Shown here: in pieces, positions 50,897 to 58,707 of the stretch
How positions within the stretch are numbered: the stretch's first letter is position 1
Layout of the letters: every line of letters begins with the position of its first letter
Origin: SXOA01 sp046153945
GTDB lineage: Bacteria; Planctomycetota; Planctomycetia; Pirellulales; Pirellulaceae
Assembly: GCA_046153945.1 (NCBI GenBank)
Contig: JBJXFF010000093.1
Coordinates: 1-64,000 of the forward strand
Direction: 5' to 3'
DNA length: 64,000 nt
Made by a program: the position numbers and the translations under genes
The notes under the pieces: model-generated
Told to the model about the DNA's origin: nothing
The model's database searches: none
The model's input: only the letters and a program-made list of their open reading frames with translations

Positions 50897-52188
50897 CTGT
50901 CGTTCACCCGCCCGGCGTAGAGCACTTCCACTTCCGCCTTCCCCGGCGTCATTAAAACGAGTCCGCCTTGGGGATGATCGATTTCGACGAGGCAGTTAGC
51001 CGTGCCGGCAGCGTGGCGGGCGAGGATGGCTTCCATGGCTTGGACGGCGGCGACGGTTTGGCGGTCGGCGGAGAGGTCGTTGTAGGGCAGCTTGCGGGCG
51101 GCAGCGAGACGGCTGGGCCGCTCACGTTGCGGGCCGCCGAATTCCACGCTGGCGACTTCGCGGACGAATCGCTCCAGAACTTCCACGCCGTAGCCCCGCT
51201 GGCTCCGCTCTCCCCACGGTTCCAGGAAGGTGCCGTTGTAGTGGTTGTTCATGTTGATTTTGCGGGTCAGCGGCGTGCGTCCTTCCACTGTGCATTCCAC
51301 CCCCCGCTTGCGGCTGTGGCAGTTCCAAACGCCGTTGTCGAAGCGGAACTGCACCTCCTGGTCGACGTAGCCGGGGAAGTTGTCGGGAGTCACCCAGCTC
51401 GTGTGAATGTCGAACGCCGCTTGTCGTTTGTCTGCATATTCATAGATGAGCCGGAGCTGCGTTGAATCCCAGGTCGGCCCATCCCCAGGACCAACAATCC
51501 CCCGCTGCCCGGTGCAGGCCACGCTGACCAGCCGCCCGCCGAACGTGAAATCGATGAGCTTGATGTAATGCACGGCAACGTACGTCCCTGGGTTGCGGCC
51601 GGCAATCCACTCCGCGAACTGCCCAGTGGCGATGCTCTTGGGCTCCAGCAGCGTGCAATAGCCGGTGTTAACGTGCTGGAGCTCGCCGTCCGCCACGAGC
51701 GTGCGCAGCTTCTTGTGATCCGGGTCGAGGAGCTTGTGATAGACGACCTTAGCAAGGACGTTGTGCATGATGGCGAGCGCGGAAAGTTCATCCAGTTCCT
51801 GCAGCGTTAGCACCGACGGCTTCTCGATGAGGACATGCTTGCCCGCCAGAATCGCCCCCTTCGCCGCCGAAAAGTGCCGGTCATCGGGGGATGCCACGCA
51901 GACGAAATCGACGCCGCTTTTCAGGAGTTGGCCGATGGAGTCCGGCTCTTTGAAGCTCTCGAACTGGGCAATCTTGTCTCCAGCCGCTTTGCGGTAAGCC
52001 TCCGCCCGGCTGCCGGTGCGACTGGCGACGGCCGCAAGTTCCACTTCGCAGACGCCGAAGCTCTTGTCGTAGATTCCCCGTTGCAGATGTGCCTGCTCGA
52101 AGAACGGGCGGTAGGTTTCATCAAAAATCATCCCCATGCCGACCATGCCGGCGCGGAGGGAGGGGGAAGAAGGCATGTTTTGGAGCAT
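50887..52188 (-). CDS. Gfo/Idh/MocA-family oxidoreductase
   Basis: 433 aa. N-terminal Rossmann domain ('RAGMVGMGMIFDETYRPFF', 'ELAAVASRTGSRAEAYRKAAGD', 'GVDFVCVASPDDRHFSAAKGAILAGKHVLIEKPSVLTLQELDEL', where EKP contains the catalytic Lys), followed by a substrate-binding C-domain with 'AVHYIKLIDFTFGG'. NAD(P)-dependent, acts on sugars or cyclitols; many planctomycete paralogs exist. No signal peptide. It ends in the shared hairpin at 50876-50896. Confidence 0.88.
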   Translation of the reverse strand: MLQNMPSSPSLRAGMVGMGMIFDETYRPFFEQAHLQRGIYDKSFGVCEVELAAVASRTGSRAEAYRKAAGDKIAQFESFKEPDSIGQLLKSGVDFVCVASPDDRHFSAAKGAILAGKHVLIEKPSVLTLQELDELSALAIMHNVLAKVVYHKLLDPDHKKLRTLVADGELQHVNTGYCTLLEPKSIATGQFAEWIAGRNPGTYVAVHYIKLIDFTFGGRLVSVACTGQRGIVGPGDGPTWDSTQLRLIYEYADKRQAAFDIHTSWVTPDNFPGYVDQEVQFRFDNGVWNCHSRKRGVECTVEGRTPLTRKINMNNHYNGTFLEPWGERSQRGYGVEVLERFVREVASVEFGGPQRERPSRLAAARKLPYNDLSADRQTVAAVQAMEAILARHAAGTANCLVEIDHPQGGLVLMTPGKAEVEVLYAGRVNDRVG

Positions 52189-52315
52189 CCGCGGATAGGG
52201 GCAAAGACGTCATTATACGGAGTGGTTATGCAATCGCGAGGCGCGTTGAAGACGTCGGTCATGAATCATGAGTCTGACTGCGAATTCTGTGCTGAGAGCG
52301 TATGATTCAACAGTA

Positions 52316-52624
52316 ATGGCAACGTACAATCAAACGACCGTGACAATAAGATGTCCGCGCTGCGGCCAAACCTCAGAAATGGCGGTTGACCTCTATTTCG
52401 GTGACACTTCCAATTGCTCGAACCTGTCTTTAGGTAAGCCCTATCCTTTCCATCCTCAAACAGCAGTCCACAACCGAGGCTTTCCGCCTAATGGAAACAC
52501 AGATGGCGAGGGCTACACCGAATGTCCGCTTTGCGATAAGGACTTCTTCGTCAAGGCGCTGATTCGTGACGGTATTTTGACTGGGATCGAATTCGATCCC
52601 AATATCGCTCCGCACAAAGCGTAA
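52316..52624 (+). CDS. Small zinc-ribbon hypothetical protein
   Basis: 102 aa from ATG 52316. Two CxxC pairs, 'IRCPRCGQ' near the N-terminus and 'TECPLCDKDFFVKALI' near residue 75, form a probable single zinc ribbon; between them is a polar 'FGDTSNCSNLSLGKPYPFHP' stretch. No TM. Function unknown. Confidence 0.6.
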   Translation: MATYNQTTVTIRCPRCGQTSEMAVDLYFGDTSNCSNLSLGKPYPFHPQTAVHNRGFPPNGNTDGEGYTECPLCDKDFFVKALIRDGILTGIEFDPNIAPHKA

Positions 52625-52922
52625 TCGCAGTTTGGCCACCACCGAGCTTGTCTCGGTGGAAGCCATGATTTTGCACTAGCAGCGGTCGCCCGCGAAATCC
52701 CGCCCCCACTGACCTCGCGTCAGTGGAGCGCATGACTCCCCAGCGAAAGATCATTTGCTCCACCGACGCGAGGTCGGCGGGGGCAGTATTCAATTCACTC
52801 TCGGGTTTAGTGCATAATCAATTCACCATCGAGACAAGCTCAATGGGGTCTGTTGGCTCCATTGACCGCCCTCTTTCCCTGCTGAATACTCGTCTGCTGA
52901 CCTTTCGCCGATGCACCGTCAG
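52625..52922. other. Intergenic region with REP-like palindromes
   Basis: No gene. Contains CCACCGAG/CTCGGTGG (52638-52659) and a larger structure: arms 52702-52729 and 52757-52784 match at 25 of 28 positions, and each arm is itself a hairpin (CCACTGAC/GTCAGTGG). The layout is that of a bipartite palindromic element. Confidence 0.65.
52702..52784. repeat. Two-hairpin inverted repeat (GCCCCCACTGACC family)
   Basis: Left arm GCCCCCACTGACCTCGCGTC... and right arm its near reverse complement with three mismatches. Same bipartite plan as the REP-like element near the transposase, but different sequence. Confidence 0.75.
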
Positions 52923-52993
52923 GGGGTCGGGAGTCTTTCGCGTCATAGTCTCTGCTAAATGGCAAGTCAGTGACGCGAAAGACTCCCGACCCC
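52923..52993. repeat. GGGGTCGGGAG-family inverted repeat, copy 2
   Basis: Perfect 23-bp arms (52923-52945 with 52971-52993), loop of 25. The right arm contains the GTG used as the apparent start of the MATE gene (52970) and codes for its first residues. Confidence 0.92.
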
Positions 52994-54397
52994 GAGCACC
53001 ACTTGAACGCAGACCCACCTCTCCCCACCGGCACTCTCCGTCCGCTGTTCGCGCTGGCTTTGCCGGTGATGGCGGAGGAGTCGCTCAATTTGCTGGTGGG
53101 GTATACGGACTGGTGGCTGGCGGGGCATTTTTTGCCCGGGGAAGAGCCGAAGGCGGCGATGGGGCTCATGTCGTATGTTCTCTGGATTCTGCCGACGCTG
53201 TTTTCGCTGATTTCTATCGGGGCGATGGCCCTGGTCGCCCGGTTCGTCGGGGCGGGGATGCGGAAGGAGGCGAGCCATGTCGTTAACCAGGCGATGCTGC
53301 TGGGCGTGATTGCCGCGGGAGTCGGCATTTTCTTCTTTCTCGTCGGCGGTCAGTGGTTTGTCTCCGCCATGCAGCTTCGGCCGGAGGCGGCTGAACTGGC
53401 GCTGCGGTATATCCGGATCATGACGCCGGCGATTCCCGCCATCATGCTCGAGCAGATCGGCTCGGCGTGCCTGCGGGGCTCGGGAGATGCCGTCACCGGC
53501 TTGCTTGCCCGCGTGGTGCTCAATGTCGTCAACATGATCCTGGCGACGCTGCTGGTCACCGGGGCAGGGCCGTTTCCCAATCTCGGCTGGGATGGACTGG
53601 CGATTGGCACAGCGACCGGACACATGCTGGGAGGGCTGATCATCCTGGGGATGCTGCTCCGTGGCCGCAACGGAATGAAGCTCTCACTGGGTTGGCCAAG
53701 GCCGGACTGGGCAACTATCCGCCGCGTGCTCCGGATTGGCCTTCCCGGCGGGTGTGACGCTTCCGCCGTCGTTTTTTGCCACCTGGTCTATGTCTCGATC
53801 ATCAACGCCCTGGGGACTGAAGCGTCAGCCGCTCATGGATTGGGGTTGCAGATCGAGGCCCTCGCCTACGCCCCCGGTTCGGCGTTCCACGTGGCAGCCG
53901 CCACCATGGCCGGCCAGGCTCTCGGCGCGGGTCAGCCGCAGCGAGCGGTGCGGTCGGTCGTGATCGCGGCGAATTGTGGGGTGGCAGTGATGTCGCTGGC
54001 CGGCCTGCTGTTCTTCTTCGCCGGCGAGCAACTGGCCCAATTCTTCATCGGCCACCCGTCGGGCCTCACCCTGCACGCCGGCGAGCTGCTCAAAATCGTC
54101 GCCTTCGGCTGCCCGGCGCTGGCGATTTTGAACGTCCTGACCGGCGGCCTTCGCGGCAGTGGAGATACCCGCGTGCCGCTCGCCATCACCTTCATCGGCC
54201 TCGTCGGCATCCGCATTCCGCTCGCCTGCTTCCTCGCCTGGGACCAGATACCACTCCCCTTCACCGGCACCACCCTTCCCGGCCTGGGCCTCGGCGTCGG
54301 CGGCGCCTGGCTCGCCATGGTCACCGATGCGACAGTCCGCAGCCTGCTCGCCATGCTGAGATTCTGGCAGGGAGGGTGGAAGGAAGTTGCAGTGTAG
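52970..54397 (+). CDS. MATE-family multidrug/solute efflux transporter
   Basis: 475 aa if started at GTG 52970 (TTG 53003 is the alternative). 12 predicted TM helices: the first starts at about 23 ('LRPLFALALPVMAEESLNLLVGYTDWWLAGHF'), 'LVARFVGAGMRKEASHVVNQAMLLGVIAAGVG', 'IMLEQIGSACLRGSGDAVTGLLARVVLNVVNMILATLLV', and the symmetric second half with 'LNVLTGGLRGSGDTRVPLAI'. Na+/H+-coupled inner-membrane exporter of cationic compounds. No ATG precedes TM1, and the first eight codons lie in a palindromic repeat, so the N-terminus may have been rewritten by that insertion. Confidence 0.85.
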   Translation: MTRKTPDPEHHLNADPPLPTGTLRPLFALALPVMAEESLNLLVGYTDWWLAGHFLPGEEPKAAMGLMSYVLWILPTLFSLISIGAMALVARFVGAGMRKEASHVVNQAMLLGVIAAGVGIFFFLVGGQWFVSAMQLRPEAAELALRYIRIMTPAIPAIMLEQIGSACLRGSGDAVTGLLARVVLNVVNMILATLLVTGAGPFPNLGWDGLAIGTATGHMLGGLIILGMLLRGRNGMKLSLGWPRPDWATIRRVLRIGLPGGCDASAVVFCHLVYVSIINALGTEASAAHGLGLQIEALAYAPGSAFHVAAATMAGQALGAGQPQRAVRSVVIAANCGVAVMSLAGLLFFFAGEQLAQFFIGHPSGLTLHAGELLKIVAFGCPALAILNVLTGGLRGSGDTRVPLAITFIGLVGIRIPLACFLAWDQIPLPFTGTTLPGLGLGVGGAWLAMVTDATVRSLLAMLRFWQGGWKEVAV

Positions 54398-54507
54398 GAG
54401 AAAGAAAACAGAAATCCGAAATACGAAGCACGAAATTCGAAACGAGGAGGGGTACAGGATTCTTGTTTAGGATTTCGTGCTTCGGATTTTGAATTTGGAC
54501 TTTCTCC
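54397..54507. repeat. Imperfect palindrome, AAATCCGAAATTCGAA family
   Basis: GGAGAAAG (54397-54404) and CTTTCTCC (54500-54507) form the ends; GAAGCACGAAAT (54425-54436) pairs exactly with ATTTCGTGCTTC (54472-54483). It starts in the MATE stop codon and ends before the next small gene. Confidence 0.75.
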
Positions 54508-54544
54508 TGCTGACTATTCACCCCTCCCAGCCTAGAATTGAAAG

Positions 54545-54811
54545 ATGCTTCCCCCCAAGCCCGAGCGGCCTGAAATCGTTGATCGGTCGCCCAATTCCTG
54601 GCTTTCCATCGCCCTGGTGGCGGGCTTTGGCATCCTGATGGCCGCGGTTATCAGCGTTCTAACGCTGGGCTATTTTCTCTGGATTTTCCTGCTCGGCTTT
54701 GGCATCTTTGCCTTCATCGCCTTGCAGTATCTGATTTGGGGATACTGGTTTGAGCGGATCTACCGCAGCAATTTGCCGCCAGAGGACGATTTTCCGCCCG
54801 AAGGGCATTAG
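54545..54811 (+). CDS. Small two-TM membrane protein
   Basis: 88 aa. Two hydrophobic helices, 'WLSIALVAGFGILMAAVISVL' and 'YFLWIFLLGFGIFAFIALQYL', with charged ends ('KPERPEIVDR', 'LPPEDDFPPEGH'). No known family, but composition and the clean reading frame support a real gene. Confidence 0.6.
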   Translation: MLPPKPERPEIVDRSPNSWLSIALVAGFGILMAAVISVLTLGYFLWIFLLGFGIFAFIALQYLIWGYWFERIYRSNLPPEDDFPPEGH

Positions 54812-54881
54812 TCCGAAGCTATCTCACATGGCGTGGTGGTGGCTGGGTTCCGGCTACACCACAACTTGTGGTCGCAGGCTC

Positions 54882-54910
54882 TTGACGAGATTAGTGGACA
54901 AGTGTATCAT
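54882..54910 (+). promoter_or_regulatory. Strong sigma-70-like promoter
   Basis: TTGACG (54882-54887), 17-bp spacer, TATCAT (54905-54910). Spacing and both boxes are close to consensus. No convincing protein gene begins within 300 bases, so the transcript may be non-coding or a long leader. Confidence 0.55.
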
Positions 54911-54916
54911 TATGGC

Positions 54917-55090
54917 TCGCGTGGCGGAGCAGCGCGAACAACCAAAACGTTCGCGTTGTGACGCAAGAAAAGTAGGCCGCCAGTCCTCTGGCGAGCCCCG
55001 AGAGTGGATGTATTGGCCCAAGAGACGTGGAGCGGCCGGAAATATTGCGGCCGCGCCTGTTTGGGGTAGGGGGGGTGTTGATTTACCCCG
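54917..55090 (+). ncRNA. Candidate structured RNA downstream of promoter
   Basis: Starting at the expected transcription start, the sequence can form several GC stems: CGCGAAC/GTTCGCG (54933-54939 with 54949-54955), TGGCGG/CCGCCA (54922-54927 with 54977-54982) enclosing it, an alternative CGCCAG/CTGGCG (54978-54983 with 54988-54993), and GCGGCCG/CGGCCGC (55032-55038 with 55048-55054). No match to tmRNA, RNase P, SRP or 6S sequence landmarks. The one open frame here has unnatural composition. Confidence 0.3.
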
Positions 55091-55249
55091 GGGGGATCGA
55101 TTTTCCTAACATGATGAATCATCAGGGATTATGAAAAACGGAGGGCTGAGTATTTCAACACATCTTTACTAGAACGCACTCAGCAGCGGGAGTCGGGAAG
55201 CCGGCCAAAGCCGGGGACTCCAGCGGACTGATCGAGTGAATCAGAAATC

Positions 55250-55340
55250 AGACCATGAATCAAACTTACGGCGACATGAATCTACGAAACATATGTATAC
55301 ATAGCGACTTGCGGCGGGATGAATCGTCGTAAGTCTACGA
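55250..55340. repeat. Copies of ACTTACGRCGACATGAATC repeat
   Basis: AAACTTACGGCGACATGAATC at 55272-55292 region and GGATGAATCGTCGTAAGTC near 55317-55335 in opposite sense, both related to the palindrome at 29337-29409. Confidence 0.55.
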
Positions 55341-55416
55341 AAAAATGGCGCGAATCACATGAATCAGAGAGTACTAGTGGGGGGGATGCCAGGCCGCTGG
55401 GCGCGCTGCTCGGCGC

Positions 55417-55506
55417 GGGTCTCCCGACCCCGCCGAAAGGCCGACCGCAGGTCTCCTTCGGCGCGGGAGACCTACGGTCGGGTGTCGGGGCGGGGTCGGG
55501 AGACCC
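55417..55506. repeat. GGGGTCGGGAG-family inverted repeat, copy 3
   Basis: Outer arms GGGTCTCCCGACCCCG (55417-55432) and its exact reverse complement at 55491-55506. A second nested hairpin, CCGACCGCAGGTCTCC with GGGAGACCTACGGTCGG, lies inside. It ends 131 bp before the PSD1 start. Confidence 0.88.
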
Positions 55507-55637
55507 TCGCCCAGCAACGTGTCATTTCCGAGAATTTTTTTCAGGGCTAGTAACGGTCCCCTGGCCGCGAGCCATCCGGTTACAATCAAAGTTGTCCGCT
55601 TGGGGCAAATGGATTCTTTGGCAAGAAGGGGTTCCCC

Positions 55638-57299
55638 ATGACTCTTGCTTCTCTCCTCTTATTGAGTGCGGCATTGGCGGCACCGGCTGCTGGTCCGGAT
55701 GTTTCCGCGGCCAGCACCAAGCTCGATGAAGTCATTGCCGACGGTTGGCGGCAGCATTCCTTGCAGCCCGCCCCGCTTTGCGACGATGCCACTTTCCTCC
55801 GCCGCATCTGGCTGGATCTGGCGGGCCGAATTCCGCCAGCGGCCGAGACCAAGAAGTTTTTAGAGGAGAAAAACTCCTCCAAGCGGCAGGAGGCAGTGGA
55901 GAAGCTGCTGGCCTCTCCGGAGTTCGCCAATCACTGGGGGCGGGTTTGGGCGGAGTATTTCACCGATCAACGGCCTTTCGACCAGGACGAATACAGCGGT
56001 CGTGTGCTGCAGAACTACTTCCGCGACTCCTTCCTGGCCGGCAAGTCGTACAAGCAGGTGGCTGCCGAGCTGCTTCGCGGCGATGGCCCGAGCGATGCCA
56101 GCGGGCCGGCCAACTTTCTGCTCCGGTACGACGTTCAGCCGGAGCAACTGGCGGGGGTGGTGAGCAAGAAGTTTTTGGGAGCGACGATTCAGTGTGCCCA
56201 GTGCCACGATCACCCGCATGTCCACTGGAAACAGGACGAATTTTGGGGCCTCGCCGCCTACTTTGCCCGGTTGAGGAAAATGGAACCGACGGAAGAGCCC
56301 AATGGGGACAACTTCTCGCTCGTTATCGAGCGGACCCGCGGCGAATTGCAAGTTCCCGACCCCAAGGCCCAGCCGGATGCCGAAGGAAATCGCCCTAAGA
56401 AGACCATCTACCCCCGGCTCCCCGGCGAAGGGACGACGGACACATCCGACGAACGGCGGGCCGCACTTATTTCCTGGCTGACAAGCGAGCAGAATCCTTA
56501 CTTCGCCCGACACGCCACCAATCGCGTTTGGAAGCAACTTTTTGGCACCGAACTTGTCAATTCACTCGATTCACTCGCGCCGCAAGCCAAGACATCCTCC
56601 AGTCCCATTCTGGAATTGCTCGCAGGCGACTTTGCTCAAAATGGCCACGACGTAAAGAGGCTGGTTCGAGTCATTGTGCTGAGCAACGCCTATCAGCGGA
56701 GCGCGGGGCCGGCGAAGGAAGTCGGCGGTGCGCTCGCTGCCGCAACGCCACCGACCGGCGGCATCAAGAAAGATGGCAAGCCCGATGAAAAACCGGCTGA
56801 CGGCAAGAATGCCCCGGCATCTTCCCCGACCGTCGTCGATCCGGAGCATCTGCAAACAAAGCTCTACGCCCGCTTTCCCATCCGCCCGCTGACGGCGGAC
56901 CAGCTTTACCTCTCGATCGCCCAGTCCACGGGCTATCGGGGCGCGGATGAAGCCCAGGCAAAGCTGGCGGAGATGACGAAAGAGGATTTCACGACCGACG
57001 TTGCCCAGGAGAGTCTTTCGGCGGAAGCACTGGCCATCCGCCGATCCTTGGCGGTGCTTAACGGGGACCACGTCCGAGCCGCTTGCGACCAGGCAGTGAC
57101 GACCGCTCAGGCCCTGCATGGCGAAGTCGCCGGACCCAAACATATCGAGCATCTGTTCCTCGCTACACTTTCCCGCAAGCCAACCGGAGCCGAGATGGAC
57201 GCCATGCTCGACCTGGCGGGAGCGAGCGAGGGGAGCGAAGGGCTGACCGACGTCACCTGGGTGCTGCTCAATTCCGCGGAGTTCAATACGAATCACTAG
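55638..57299 (+). CDS. Secreted DUF1549/DUF1553 (PSD1) protein
   Basis: 553 aa, the shortest of the three PSD1 proteins here. ATG 55638 has AAGGGG upstream. Signal peptide 1-18 ('ASLLLLSAALAAPAAG'). DUF1549 about 28-230 ('RRIWLDLAGRIPPAAETKKFLEEKN', 'LLRGDGPSDASGPANFLLRYD', 'CAQCHDHPHVHWKQDEFW' with CxxCH), DUF1553 about 270-550 ('ATNRVWKQLFGTELVNSLDSL', 'IVLSNAYQRS', 'HLFLATLSRKPTGAEM', 'VLLNSAEFNTNH'). It pairs with the following DUF1501 gene, a standard planctomycete two-gene unit. Confidence 0.92.
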   Translation: MTLASLLLLSAALAAPAAGPDVSAASTKLDEVIADGWRQHSLQPAPLCDDATFLRRIWLDLAGRIPPAAETKKFLEEKNSSKRQEAVEKLLASPEFANHWGRVWAEYFTDQRPFDQDEYSGRVLQNYFRDSFLAGKSYKQVAAELLRGDGPSDASGPANFLLRYDVQPEQLAGVVSKKFLGATIQCAQCHDHPHVHWKQDEFWGLAAYFARLRKMEPTEEPNGDNFSLVIERTRGELQVPDPKAQPDAEGNRPKKTIYPRLPGEGTTDTSDERRAALISWLTSEQNPYFARHATNRVWKQLFGTELVNSLDSLAPQAKTSSSPILELLAGDFAQNGHDVKRLVRVIVLSNAYQRSAGPAKEVGGALAAATPPTGGIKKDGKPDEKPADGKNAPASSPTVVDPEHLQTKLYARFPIRPLTADQLYLSIAQSTGYRGADEAQAKLAEMTKEDFTTDVAQESLSAEALAIRRSLAVLNGDHVRAACDQAVTTAQALHGEVAGPKHIEHLFLATLSRKPTGAEMDAMLDLAGASEGSEGLTDVTWVLLNSAEFNTNH

Positions 57300-57319
57300 A
57301 ATCAATCTCAGAAGGGATG

Positions 57320-57399
57320 GCCACGAAAAACGCAAAAAGTCACAAAAAAATTCAATCACCAACCCGATCCTTTTTGTGCTTCTTTGTGTTTTTTGTGGC
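57320..57399. repeat. Inverted repeat between PSD1 and DUF1501 genes
   Basis: About 29-bp imperfect arms (57320-57348 and 57371-57399) of the type GCCACGAAAAACGCAAAAAG / TTTTTGTGCTTCTTTGTG, A/T-rich. It lies inside the operon gap of 129 bp, so it can fold in the mRNA and may adjust the ratio of the two products. Confidence 0.75.
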
Positions 57400-57428
57400 A
57401 ATTCTGCCTTCCGCAAAAGGACAGTGTT

Positions 57429-58700
57429 ATGCCAGCGATTTCTCCCCGTCGTGAATTCCTCGTCACCAGCCTCGCCGGTGCAGCCGCTCTGGCCTTCTCC
57501 CCTTGGGCCGCTCATGCCCGAGCCGCGGAGGAAAAAAAAGCCGGCGGCAAATCGGCCAAGGCTTGCATTCTGTTATTCCTTGATGGCGGGCCAAGCCACA
57601 TCGACACTTTTGATCCGAAGCCGGGCGCACCCACCGGCGGCTCGTTCACGGCTATAGATACCAAGATTGCCGGCGTCAAGCTTTCACAGCATCTGCCGAA
57701 GCTTGCCGCGGTGAGCGACAAGCTGGCCATCATTCGTTCGCTAACGTCCAAGGAAGGAGACCACGACCGGGCGCAAGTGCTGCTCCACACCGGCTATTCG
57801 CCAACGCCGGCACTCGTTTATCCCGCTCTCGGCTCCGTCGTCGCTCGGGAGAAGCAGGACGAGAGCGTCATCGCCCCCGGCTATGTCTCCGTCGGTGACA
57901 CTCTCGGCAGCGGCTATCTTGGCCCAGAGTTTGGACCGTACGTCGTCTCCGATCCGGTGAATCCCGGCCAAAACCTCGCCCTCCCTGAAGGATTTGCGGC
58001 GGAACGGCTCGCCAAACGGATGAAGGCCCTCGAAGCCTTCAACGGAGGCTTCGCCAAAAAGACCGCCAGCAGCAGACCGCTCGATTTCACGCGACTCTCC
58101 GTCAAAGCCAACCGGATGCGGGAAAGCGCGGCTCTTAAGTCGTTCGACCCCGCGACCGAAGAAGGGCAACTCTGGCAGGCCTACGGCGGCGAAGTGGCGG
58201 ATGGCTCGCTGGCCCGCTCCCTGATACTAGCCCGCCGGATGGTGGAAAACGGCGTCCGTTTCGTCGAGGTCCGCCTTGGCGGTTGGGACACGCATGGCGA
58301 CAACTTCAATCAAGTGCAGGCCCTCTCCGCGCAGCTCGACGCCGGCCTCGGCACGCTCATCAAAGACTTGTCGGACCGCGGCCTGCTGGAGAGCACGCTC
58401 GTTCTCTGTGTCGGCGAATTTGGCCGCACGCCGCAAATCAACGGCGACAACGGCCGCGACCATCACTCGGACGTGTTCAGCGCCGTCATCGCCGGCGGCG
58501 GCACCCGCGGCGGCCGCGTCATCGGCTCTTCCGACGATGCCGGTGCGCAAGTTAAGGAGCGCCCCGTCACGATCCCCGACCTGCATGCGACGCTGCTCCA
58601 CGCCTGCGGAATCGACCCCGCTCGGGAATACCACACTCCCGATGGCCGGCCCATCAAGCTAACGAGTGGCGGGAAGGTGGTGCAGGAACTGTTTAGCTGA
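57429..58700 (+). CDS. Tat-exported DUF1501 protein
   Basis: 423 aa from ATG 57429. Tat signal 'SPRREFLVTSLAGAAALAFSP' with twin Arg and A-x-A cleavage ('AHARA'). DUF1501 (sulfatase/phosphatase superfamily-like) marks: 'ACILLFLDGGPSHIDTFDPKPGAP', 'HDRAQVLLHTGYSPTPALVYPALGSVV', 'VRFVEVRLGGWDTHGDNF', 'LVLCVGEFGRTPQINGDNGRDHHSDVFSAVIAGGG', 'DLHATLLHACGIDP'. The His/Asp residues form a metal-binding-like centre but no activity has been shown. Second gene of the PSD1 operon. Confidence 0.93.
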   Translation: MPAISPRREFLVTSLAGAAALAFSPWAAHARAAEEKKAGGKSAKACILLFLDGGPSHIDTFDPKPGAPTGGSFTAIDTKIAGVKLSQHLPKLAAVSDKLAIIRSLTSKEGDHDRAQVLLHTGYSPTPALVYPALGSVVAREKQDESVIAPGYVSVGDTLGSGYLGPEFGPYVVSDPVNPGQNLALPEGFAAERLAKRMKALEAFNGGFAKKTASSRPLDFTRLSVKANRMRESAALKSFDPATEEGQLWQAYGGEVADGSLARSLILARRMVENGVRFVEVRLGGWDTHGDNFNQVQALSAQLDAGLGTLIKDLSDRGLLESTLVLCVGEFGRTPQINGDNGRDHHSDVFSAVIAGGGTRGGRVIGSSDDAGAQVKERPVTIPDLHATLLHACGIDPAREYHTPDGRPIKLTSGGKVVQELFS

Positions 58701-58707
58701 ATATAAT

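Larger units (their letters stand above)
54812..55637. other. Long gene-poor region upstream of PSD1 operon
   Basis: About 826 bases without a supportable protein gene. It holds a promoter (54882-54910), a candidate structured RNA (54917-55090), copies of the ACTTACGRCGACATGAATC repeat (55250-55340), and the hairpins at 55417-55506. Confidence 0.6.

Noticed and set aside
52723..53286. 187-aa open frame on the plus strand
   Set aside because: Out of frame with the MATE transporter and spanning palindromic repeats.
54750..55109. 119-aa open frame on the plus strand
   Set aside because: Begins inside the two-TM gene and continues over GC-rich stems with unnatural composition; I treat the region as possible RNA instead.
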